A stretch of DNA of 64,000 bases from Gymnogyps californianus (Eukaryota > Chordata > Aves > Accipitriformes > Cathartidae). The notes below the pieces were generated by a model that was not told where the DNA came from, did no database searches, and saw only the letters and a list, made by a program, of their open reading frames with translations. Location: NCBI RefSeq assembly GCF_018139145.2, contig NC_059478.1, positions 20,553,001 to 20,617,000 on the forward strand, read 5' to 3'. Both the position numbers and the translations under genes were made by a program. This document shows, piece after piece, positions 43,101-55,100 of this stretch (position 1 is its first letter; each line of letters begins with the position of its first letter).

Positions 43101-46100
43101 CTCTCCTGCTCCTTGATGCTACTGAACTTCCGGAACCTTCTATCAAAGTGAGGGCTGTGGGAAATGTGTGATTGCCATCTTGTGGCACCAAATATTTCTG
43201 GCAAGCATCTGTGCAGTCCCAGCAGCCTCCATTCTTTCTGAGTAGCAACAACTACCTAGATCTCCCTTCAGTTCCCAGAAAATCCAGTTTTACTCTTTTT
43301 GACCAAAATTTCCAAGCTAGGTTATTTTATGTAAATAGGAAAATCATACAGTTGAAGTTCTTGGATGGACTCCAGCCTTCTTCAGCCTCATTATATCCAG
43401 ATGGGATCATGAAGTTGTGATCATTGGAGAAAAAGGTCACATTTTAATAGCTGCCTCCAGTGCAGGGTACCCAACTTCCCCTGTGATTTATGTGGGTGAG
43501 AAACTCACCGTATATACAGATCCACAAATTTATTATTTAGTGTAACTGAACTAGCAAAGTCTATTCAAAACTTTGTTATCAGTCCAGTTAAAATGACTTT
43601 GGACATCTTAGGCCAAAGTGTCCAATTATTGCTAATTCCTATTAATACAGTAGTTAAAGCTCACATACACAAGCTTTCTGGCATTGACTCCTTTCTCTGG
43701 TGTTACACTCACCCTGCCCCTGGAGATCCAGAGGCCAACAAGGGGCAGGAGAGGTCTACTTCTCCCCAAAAAGATGGGTAGGTGGTTATAGCAAGTTGTC
43801 AGTGTCTTGTGTTCTTCACCAGGAAGAACACATTGTTGATGGTGAAGGTTTCTTCCTCTTTGCTCTTAGCTTCACTTAGGGTTATTTTTATTCATTTGCT
43901 GCCACCTGCCACTTACTGACTGTTCATTCACTGGCCAGCAATTTTGCATTGTCTCCAAGTTTTACCGTAAGTGGTTTGTTTTACATTTCCTGGATTCTGC
44001 TCTGTGTTCTCTTTGTTATCCCTAGACTCAGTGTTATCTAGTTCACAAGGTTGCATTCCTGTAGTGAACACTACTTGGCCACTGTGATCGATGTATATCT
44101 CAGAGTCTCTGGATTTTCAAGGCCTTCGCTATCATCATTTTCTGGTACTTTTGGGGCCCCTTATACAATCCTGTTTTTGTCAACAATCTTCAAGATGTGC
44201 CTTCCTGATAAAATTACTAATGTTATATTAACACAACCTAGTCACGTGTATGTCCAGGTTCTCAGGTCATTGTACTCTAAATAATCGTCTCTCAGCTGAC
44301 AGATGCATATACAATGCTTTGGTAACCAGCTATTATGAATACCTATTGTGACGGTATCACTAGTACGTTATAAAGATTACTACACTACTGTCTTACAGAT
44401 CAGTCTGCAACCATATTTCTTGTCTGGAAACAAGGGATAGCCACATGAAAAATAAGGGACAGTACTTTCTTTTAAGGGATATTTTAAGGGAAAAGCAATT
44501 TTCTTAACATAATGTTTTTGCCCAAGACTTCTTAAGATTCTCACCCATGATCACATTTGACAAACAAGACACTTCGTTCCAGTCAGTATTTAGCCCCTTA
44601 CATGAGTAAAATTATATGCAGATATCAAGTAGCTGAATATATAGCGTAATGGTATTTGCATTTCTTGTACTACTTAGACTAGAGCCATGTGGAAATACGT
44701 TTCAAATGTATCTCATTGCATTTCATTGGCACTTGAATTGTTCCTGTGATGATACCATTTTTCATAAAGCTGCTGCATAAATGTAATCTTTTTTGCTTGA
44801 GATCAAGTTCTGCATCTCACTCAGCAATGTGGCTTGTGGAAAATGACCAACCTTCAGCAAAATAAACCAGATTCAGTCACACCTTGACTCTCTCAAAGTG
44901 TTGAGCATGAGTCAACATGTGCTTACAGTGATGTTGGCTAACTGGACCTGCAGGTTGATGGCAATGATCTATTTGGCACCTGTGAAGCCACATCTGGAAT
45001 ATTCTGTCCAGTTCTATGCCCCAGAGTAAGGGAGAGACATTGACAAACTGGAATGAGTTCAGTAGAAAGGTGCTAAGGTACTTAGAGGGCTGGAGCACGT
45101 GCTGTATGAGGAGGAGCTGGGGGAACTGGGTTTGCTTTGCCTGGAAGGGGAGGGCTTTGTGGGCAATCACCAACTGTATGAAATTTAACAAGAGCAAGTG
45201 CTGGATTCTCCACCTGGCACGTGGTGATGCTGGTTATACATACAGATTGGGAGACGAGAGGCTGGAAAGCAGCCCCATGGAAAGAGATCTGGGGGTTTGG
45301 GTTGATGGCAAGTTGAGTATGAGTCAACAGTGTGCCCTCACGGCAAAAAGGGCCAACCGTGTCCTGGGGTGCATCAAGCACAGCATAGCTAGCCAGTCGA
45401 GGGAGGTGATTGTCTCACTCTACACGGCACTGGTTCGCCCCCACCTCGAGTACTGTGTGCAGTTTTGGGTGCCTCAATATGAGAAGGACATGAAACTATG
45501 AGAGTGTGTCCAGAGCAGGATGACCAAGATGGTGGAAGGCCTTGAGGGCAAGACTTATGAGGAGTGGCTGAGGTCACTTGGCTTGTTCAGCTTGGAGAAG
45601 AGAAGGCTGAGGGGTGGCCTCATCGCAGTCTGCAACTTCCTCAAGGGGGGCAGCGGAGGGGGAGGTGCTGATCTCCTCTCTCTGGTGACCAGCGATAGGA
45701 CACAAGGAAATGGAATGAAGCTGCATCAGGAAAGTTCAGATTGGACATTAGGAAAAGGTTCTTCACTGAGAGGGTGGTCAGTCACTGGAACAGGCTCCCC
45801 AGGGAAGTGGTCATGGCACCAAGCCTGTCAGAGTTCAAGGAGCATCTGGATGATGCTGTTAGTCATATGGTTTAGTTTTAGGTAGTCCTGTGAGGAGCAA
45901 GGTGTTGGACTTGATGATATTCTATGATTCTGTGACCTAACTGCAGACCTGAAGTGGGCTTTGAGAGAAGACAGAGTCAGGTACTCCTCAGAGGTGCACA
46001 GTGAAATGGCTGGGAAAATTCAGGAATAGTGCATAGGGGCATGATGTGAAAAGGTTGTGTGAACGAAGAAAAAGAATAAGAGAAACAAATACCTAGAAAA

Positions 46101-49100
46101 ACTTTCTACATGATCTTTTGGGATTTCTGTTACTGTTTTGAAATAGGGAAATATGTCCCTTGCTGATGCTCTGGTAAATGCACATAGATGACTATGCAAA
46201 GCAAATGTGCTGCAAGTTACTTGTCAAGGGGAAAAAACTTAAACTTTTCTTTATACAGAGAACTTAAGGTGAGATTCTTATCTGAAAATTAACTGAACTG
46301 GCGTTGTGGGCACCCAAATTTGTTATGCCTTCGTGGTTTCCACACAGGTATAAACCCGTTTAGGTTTTACTATGAGGCTGGCCATTGTTGAACCATAAAA
46401 AAAAAAAATGTTCTGCCAGCTGCATATTGGGTCAGCTTTCCACAGAGCACATGAATTATATTCAAACAGTTGATGGAGAACATTTTGAGTTATTTTGTCA
46501 GGTATAGACAATCCCCTGCGATATTCAGATTGCTCTTAACAGTCACAAAAGTTAAGAGGATTTAAAAGCATTCTGTTTGAAGGAAGTGTTCACCACCTTA
46601 CATGATGAAGCAGCAGCTCTTGGACTGCCATTTAAAGAGTATGTGTATTTATTATATAAATATCTACTGAGCAGACAATGATGTTTTCTCTGCTATGACC
46701 AGAACAGAAACTCAAACTATTCCATTTTCTGGCATGTTTCAAAATACATAAAAATATTGTAAATCAAATTTCAGCTTATTTAAAATACATAGAGAAGCTG
46801 AGAATTCATGTTGTTTCTTACTGAAACAGCAATCTCTGATGTCAGGGTAAACAGCCTGCACTGTTACTCTGTTGAAAAGAAGGGCTCACTTCTCACTTCA
46901 GTGTCTCCCTTAAGTTATACGAAGTCCAAATAAGAATAGTATGAAATGTAATATTACAATAGTTACATTACTGTGTAAAGTAGAATTGTTAACTACTCAT
47001 TTCTGGACATAATGTTAATAACTTTAAGAAAGGAATTCTGAGTTTTGTAAATATAAATTTTAAGTGTGGGAAATTCCCATTCTTCTACTCCCAAGAGTCT
47101 GTAAAAACATAATGAAACCTGAAAATGCATCTCTGTAAGAGCATTGGATTTTTCAAATATGAATTGAATGAATTTCAAAAATTAATATTGATTTAATTAA
47201 CATTTCCTTAAGACCTCTTTTGCAGCTTATTGTAAGTTTGAAAAGGAACAATTTATTTTCTTTTAGGTTTGCAACAGAGAGCACCTGTTTTACTTGTATT
47301 CTTCAGTAAAAACTGTATCTGTTTCACAAAGCACTTTTACAACAGTCAGAGAGGCAGTGTTAACACAGGAGCAGCGCATAGGCATTAATGATCAGTTAGG
47401 TGAGCACAGAGCGCCATTAATGTTGCCCTCCCATGGTCTTCAGCAAGGTCAGCATTTCAATTATGTGATGAGTTTATATATATATACATATATATAAAAG
47501 AAAAGCTGTAAAACCTTACTTGCCCTTGAGAGATTAGCAATATTTAGAACCTTTCCAGTTACCATTAGGAAGAGCAACTGATGAGACTACTCATCTAACT
47601 CTTTGGTTCAATCCTTTCCTTCTTTTTCATTTTCTTTATTTATAACAAAGACGACTTCCTTTCAGTGATTCTTGTGCCCAGGCAGCCTCTCCCTCTGTTG
47701 CCTTGGAGAGCCATTTTTGGGTCTCTTTTTCCTGCTGTCTGCTGGCTTTTTCCTCTCTCTGACACTTGTCCATGGGTTCTCTTTGCTCTCAAACAGTAGC
47801 AGTGAATCCACGAAGCACACATGGCTTTAACTGGCTCAATATTTGCCTTCAGTATAACTCCTACTCTTCACACTTTTCCAGTGAATGAGGAGTTAAAAAG
47901 AGTGTAGTTTGATTTAACATATGATACGGTGTTACTGTGGGCAGTTGCCCAAAGAGCTGGTCTAGCAACTTGCCTCTATCTGGTGGTCATGTCTATTGGA
48001 TGAGATGTTTCTGGTTGGTGTTTGGATGAACATCTAATTTATCATTCCAAGCAAACTATACTTTTACACTCAAGCAGCCTGCAGAACTTCCTCACGCAGG
48101 GACTGCACAACGCTTGGTCTGGTCCGGGGAAGGGGGAAGTGACATGAAGGCAGGACTAAGCGAGGGGCAGCACCAGAGCTTTGTGGCAGCCTGCAGTTGC
48201 ACTGGACTAGGTAAAATGGGAAACTGCACCTGTATGAGGCAGTTCTGTGGTGCTTAAACTGATCAATGTACCGGCTGCGAGATCTCTGCCCTCCTCCTCT
48301 CCTTTGTTGAAGGCATGCTTCCTGCCCCCTTCCCTGTGATGACAGTGGTACTTGTAGGATTCCTTCTTGAGATGACCAAGGACCAATGAAAAATAATTTT
48401 TGGTGAGGTTAGTCTTCATGTGGATCATTGGGATCAGCTTCCTCACTCTCTGTGAATGCCAGTGCCAAGACAAAGAAGTAGGCAGAGTATGACAGCTTGG
48501 ATTTGTTTTACTTTAAACTGCCATGGAAAACCAGCCTTCTGCTTAAGCTAAGAAAAAGGCGGTTAGCACTCTCACAATTTGTGAAGTTTAGAAATGAGTG
48601 ATTAGAATGAACTTCATGATTGTCTCTAATCAAAGATCTGCTCAATGATAGCCACTAACAGCATTCTGTGTAATAGGATTTTTATGGCTCACAAATTTCT
48701 TTTGCTTTTTGAATTCGATTGTTAGCAATCTCAATCACTTTAATAAAGAATGAGATTCTTTCCAAAACATTCATGTTGTCCTACAGATTCAACAGAGATT
48801 AAATCCCTGTTATTGAAAGGATGTAATATTTTATTCAATTGATTTAAGGTTTATAAAGTCATTCATGTAATCTCTCTTTATATTTGAAAGGTCTTTTCAA
48901 TAGGTATGTGTGACAGATAGTGGAAAATTTTTTCTCCTACTCCGTACTAATAGGCTGCAGCAGTGGGAGGTGAGAATATGCTCTTTGACTGTTCTAGTAA
49001 AGAGATGAAATGCCAGGCTGAAATTTATCCCATGTCTTGGTGAAGAAGAAAATGGTGTATATCTTACACGTTTACAGAGTTTAATTTTTGTAAAATCAGA

Positions 49101-52100
49101 ATCCTTTGCAAATGTAACTGTGGATGGGAGCCTTCACAGGAGGTACTTCAACTTATGCTTCTTAATTTAAGCAGTACAGATATGAGGTCCTCTACTGACA
49201 GGTATGTAATTATGAAATACACTGAGCTACGCAACTGCTGTGCTTACAAGCAGTTTGATTAATTGTATGTGCTATATTCAGTGAAATTTTAATTATGAAA
49301 CCAAAGTTGAAGATTTCAGTTGGAGGAATTAAAAACTTATGTGGACAATTCAGTTCTATGGCTATTGAAAAGTCATAGAAAGTGAAGAAGCTAAAGTATC
49401 ATCACCAGTAAAGCAGATATTTGGGAGATAAAACTGTGATACTGTAAAAATAATAGATGTGAGAAACATTATGTCCAGAAGTCTATGTAGAGGAATACTG
49501 TATTTGTTTATCAAGCAGATTTTCTTTTCTGTGCATTGTTGTATACAACAGGTTAGAAAATATGGAAGTTTTGAAGATAGTTTATCCAAAGAAACCTAAT
49601 GCACGACACTGCCATAACTCCAGAATTAGCGTTATAAAATCCGTCATGAGTTGATTCAACCAGTTAGCTGCTAGTTTAGTGCTGATCATGGAAGATATTC
49701 AGCTATATCAAGCATGTAGTTATTTTATTCCTTTGAATGAGGTCCCAGATAGTCTATAATATGAAGACACTGTTAAGGAAAAAGGCATTAGTTACCTCTG
49801 AGAACAACTGAGTGGAGCATTGAAATGGTATTTTGTGGTGAGACTGTAAAATGCGGTAGCCAGTAGTTGTGCTCTCTGCAGGGAGCATATTATCTGTATG
49901 CTCTGAAGATTAGATTGTCTGCTGCGTGGGGTTTTTTTGGCATTGAAGAGAGTTTTTCTGCTCTAAAAATGTCATTTGTGGATTAAACCCTTTGTTTTGT
50001 GACTTAATTGTGATTTCTTGCAGATTTACCTCAAGAGTATGGGTGGTTTTGCACATCAGAGACTTATGCAGTGGGTTCAGGTTATGAAGTTTTGGGTAGC
50101 AATGCTGGATGAAGATATTCCCCATTTTTATACCTCCCATAACTCCATCTACGCTTAGTGATAAGTAAACTTTTTAGCTGACATTTAAGGTCAGCTGTCA
50201 AGACTGCCTCTTGAAGTTTCTGTTGTGAGAAGGGAGATGCATGGAACAGATGAAGAGGGTTAAAGAGAAAAGTTTGTTAGTGAAGCGTCCTTGCACATAG
50301 TCATACTAAATCAAGAGGCAGTTCAAGTATACACATAGACAATTAGTATGGAATAGCTAATGAACTTTAAATTCACACCTGCTTTCTGTGTATTAACTTT
50401 CTGATGTACCTGGTTGCTCGGATTTTATTTGTACTGGACCTGCATCTACTGCTACCTGAAACATATTGCACCAAGCCAAGTTTGCAATAGCTATCCAGAA
50501 CTGGATCACTGTTTTTACTGCCCCTCTGGTTACTCTTCAGGATTGAGGTCACAGTAGGATTGGGATTTCAAACATTAGTCATGAATGGTATGTCAAAAAA
50601 TTGAGGATGCAGGTGATGCAGCAGCGCTCCAGTTTTGACTATGAATGCCATAGCTTTCCAGCCTCTTAAATGACTGCATTAAAGTGACAGAAACCTTAGT
50701 GTGGAGTGATTGTGTAATGTCTCATAATAGCATTTTGCTTCATAATAACATTTCAAATGCCTTCTTATATCTTTCCTAACTTCACTTTAATTTTCTGCTT
50801 AATAAACACAGTCAGTATGGTTTTGTTCGTTCAGAAGTGCCAGATGTAGATTTTTGGCAAAATTCACACTGTAGGAGAGAAACTGTTATTTAAATTATTT
50901 TACACTTTTCATAGTGTTAATTCTCACTGATGCTCATATAAGTAACACATATTTATAACATTTTTATTAATGCAGAATTTATGCCCAATATTATACCTCA
51001 AATTGTTGTAAATCTAGGAAGTACCTAAACCAAATATAAATACAACAGTGTGCACTTCTGTATGCTCTCAAGTTGGATGCTTCAATGCTGTGTAAGTGTG
51101 TGTCTGTGCATCTCTAGGAATTCAGTATTGGACCAACATAGCATTTTACATGTTCCAAATAAGTCCTTGTATCTAACTGTAGTCTCACTGGATTTAAGGA
51201 TTCAGTGTACACAAAAAATTAGAAGTTAATTTTTTGGAAGTTTTAATAAGTATATTTCTGTCTGTTCACCTGTTTTTAATGCATGCAAAAACATTTCAAT
51301 GTAGAATATTGTTAGTTGCTACATGTTCATATGGAGTAAAAAAATTCAATACATAGTACAGAATATAGTTTTGTTCAATACTTAACATTTCTCCTGAATA
51401 AGGAGTTGGGGCTTGATTTTATGTCTCTGTTTTCAGTCCAGTGAGCTTTTTGCATGCTCAGGTATTTGTTGGACTGAAGCATAAGACTCCATCTTGGATC
51501 TTCACACATATGTTTTTAAACATACATAAATCCGTCATGGATTAGACAATGTGATATCTCAAAATCAGAATATTTCCAACTTATTTCAGTTATCAGCTGT
51601 ATTTGATCAATACAGCTGTAGTTCAAGTGTTTTGTTTAAACTTCATGTTGAAAATGAGATGCGATGTGTCTGTGGTCTTGTCAACTGCCAGTATTCTCTA
51701 ATGAAATGTTGGAGAACTGGGTTTTAATCCTTGTGTTCGTTTCTCTGAATGTTTACAAGTTTGCTTAGCTGAAAGTGGAACATTCACATTTTTAAAAGAA
51801 TGGATGTCAATAAATGTTTGTACTATCACAGTATAGAAAAAAAAATTAGCCTTTGTGATGTGATAGGAGACAAACAGGTCAGTCTAAGGAGGTTGGCCAA
51901 TTAAATATTTGGATGAAAGTCTTCCAAAAAAGAATATATATACACTTTTTCACTATTTCTGCTGAATTTTTGTGATTGTTCTTTCAACATCAAATCTCAT
52001 TGCTCACTTTGCCAGCCTGTCTGCAAAACCAGCAAACAAGCTGATTCTCAAAGCCAAAAGGTACCATCCGGCTAAAAGCATAAGTGATGGGGCAGCTGGG

Positions 52101-55100
52101 ACTCAGCAACAGAACAGTTGGTGGCTCCCCAGCCAGAATAGTTCTGTCCCATGACTGTAGAGGCTCTAAGATGCTCTAATGTATCTAAAGTGTTAAAACA
52201 CAATTTTAATGAACCGCTTTTGCCCTCTGCTTTGAACGTATTAACTGTATCCCACGTCTTATTTGCATGGGGCACAAGGTATTAGTTTTCACTTCTGAAG
52301 CCCTTTAGTATCTGTCCCTTCTGTAACCAGCACTGCTCATTCACTATCAAAGTGAGATTCCTGCCTCTCATTAGCACCCGTTGCTTATGTATAAATTTTT
52401 ATATCAGTCTGGAAGGTGTTCCTAGAAATGTTGACACAGCTGCTTCATTATCCCTCCTCAAAGCTTTCCAAAAACTGAAGTTTTTCTGCAGGGGCTCCAA
52501 AGCTTGGCAGAGGTTATATGGTGGTTGGTTGACACTCCTGGCTGTTAAGTGTGTGATTTAGTCTCTCTGATTCCCAGCTGCATTTCCCTTGTTCCTCTAT
52601 ATTTATGGTAACATTTTAAATCTCTTATCTTGTACTTAGCTTAGAAGCTTTTTGTTACTGAGACTGTTAATTATTTTATGTTTTCACACTATGTACTGAT
52701 TTAATAACTTAGATCTCTAGGTGTTGCTGTAAAGTGTATTTGAATAGTTATTTAAATATACTTGAGAAGACCTTGAATTAGAGCCTCTTCCTGTCCTTAC
52801 ATAATTGTTACTTTTTAGAGAAGTATTCAAAGTTGCTTTCAGACTGGGAACTAGGAAAGAGTTTAACTCTTCCTGTGCTGGACTACCGTAGCATGGCACA
52901 TAGTCCGTTATAACGTTTTTAACAGCACTTTCCGTGGTAAATTTTCTGATTGTAGCAACCAAGAATAGATTAGACTGGATTCACAGTGCCAGTACTTGAA
53001 TGGTGTTCATTGCAAGTGTCTGGATAACTTGGTGGCTGAAAGGTACATCTCCTGGCTTCCAGTATCTGTATCACAGATACTGGATGCTCTATTTTTTAGA
53101 AAATACAAATGGAAGTGAGCTTCTCAACATGTATTCTCTTAATCTCTCCTATATTTGAAAGAATAATTTCTCCAAAGCCTGTTACAATAGATGTGTTCCC
53201 AGTGAACCTGAATATTCCTGAGTCTTCTGTATCTCATTTTTTCAGATTAATCGTGCCCCAAGCTTTGGAACTGATCAAAAAATAGACTATGATGTAAAAA
53301 AAGGCGTTCTGCTAAATGCATTAAAGCTTCTCAACATACGGTAAACTTGTCCTCTTTTCTTCAGTCTGGCTGTCTTTCTGTTGCTTTCATTTTTTTTTAA
53401 ATTTTTTTTTTTTTAACTTTGAACTGGACTAGCAGAAAATGAAGACCTTTATTTCCACCTTCATATTTTCAAAATGTAAATGTTTCCCTTGCTGTCAGTT
53501 TTGCTATTGAAATTAACTCAAATTTAGTTTTTCTTCTTGCTCATGTGCTTGGAAAAAATGAGTGGTAATAGTAATTTTCATACTTTTTTTTTTTTTAATG
53601 ATTTTTCAAACAGGTCTCAAAGTGAGGATATGAGAGCAGTCATGGGCCTGTGGCCACACAAGAAATTTGCTTTGGCAATAGTTTCGCATACAGTCAAAAG
53701 CCATACCCCTCTGCAGGAAAACTTTGTAGTTGGGATATGTTGGAAAAAATCTACACTTCAGGAAAATAGATACAACCATGTTTGTACATTAAATTATAGT
53801 ACAGAGTCATTACAGTACACCTTAAAGTGTGAAAATACTGTAGCCATAAAAGTTAATATTTTTTAAAAAAATCTTAATGAGTGTTTCAATACTAATTTTA
53901 TATCATAAACTGCACATGACTGAAAAATACAGATGTTATACTTGAGATGAAAGTGCATTTCATCTCAGCTGCACTGGATTGACATATCTTAATATCATCT
54001 GTGTTTCAGGACAAGTGATAAAAGGAGAAATTTAGCTCAACAGAAGGCTGAGGCTCAAAAAAGACTGTATGGTCAAGGTTCAATGAAAAAACTGTTGCCA
54101 GGTTCCTCAGACTGGGAGAAGCAGCGCCACACACTGGAAAGGAGAAAAGAAGAACTGGTAGGAAGGAAAAAAATGTGCTGTTTCTTGCCCATGGCTTATG
54201 CTCTCTTTGTTGTAATTGTCTTATTTTCTTGATTTGTAGAAGGAAAGACTTGCACAAGTACGTAAACAGATTTCCAAAGAGGAGCATGAAAATAGACACA
54301 TGGGGAACTACAGGTAACTATTTTTGACTGTATTAGTAGGAAGTATTCAATGCATTCTTTAGGAATAATGGAAACAAATATTTGTGGTAGATGATAATTT
54401 TCCACCAAAAATGTAGGTATTTATAGAAAATATATACAGGTACACCAGGCAGTAAAGTGTTTTTTCATATAGTTCTTTTTTTGATTCCAAATTTTTGCAT
54501 GCACGTAGGAATTTATATGACATCAGTCACTCTAGTGTTTGTGCAAGACATTTGCTTGAAAGACATGATTGTTCACATTCAGTGTACCAAGAACCATGAC
54601 TGTCATTATGGACCTGTTCTATAATCACATATAATGATTCTTATCTCGGGGCGGGGCAATATAGGAGTGTGAGTATTCCCTTACAAAAAAATCAAATGTG
54701 AGTATTCCTCTATAAAAAAATCAAATCTGAATGTTATCTATGAGGCTTGCCAAAAGTTCAGAAACTTTATTGGTGCTTCCATCATTTTTGACAGAATGGC
54801 ATGTGAAATACTATATTCATATTTCTGCACTTTGATTTTGGATCTTAGTAGGCTTAAACATAAGTATCTTCAGATTCCTTGGTAAAATACATTCAAAAGG
54901 AAGCTTTAACTTGTTGGTTATCATAGGCATTGGCCAGAAAACAAGAATTTTGTTTTATGACGATTTTATTATTATTATTTCTTGGTATTTGCTTCAATGA
55001 GAAGTGAAAGCAAGGCCTATGAATATTTGGTGAAAGGGAGCAGAATATGGCTAGGAAGAGATGATGGGAGTATTTGCCCACTCTTTGTAACGTTCATCCG

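Larger units (their letters stand above)
40982..53245 (+). other. TTLL7: TTLL7 intron (12.3 kb) splitting the catalytic WLLEIN motif
   Basis: The largest intron between coding exons. It holds a TA/TG-rich simple repeat (42635-42760), two nested CR1 LINE remnants (about 44975-46040) and a short TA run (47476-47500). Between these the sequence is ordinary AT-rich intron. Open frames (for example 47294-47497) are stopped upstream and lack similarity. Confidence 0.85.

Noticed and set aside
45016..45885. Open frames of 161 and 121 codons that could be taken for a host gene
   Set aside because: They are the end of CR1 ORF2 (reverse transcriptase C-terminus), interrupted by one stop and one frameshift.
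47225..47500. A possible extra exon: TTTTCTTTTAG acceptor followed by a 67-codon frame
   Set aside because: The coding frame needed by the surrounding exons meets a stop soon after the acceptor, and no TTLL7 residues are missing between exons 8 and 9.
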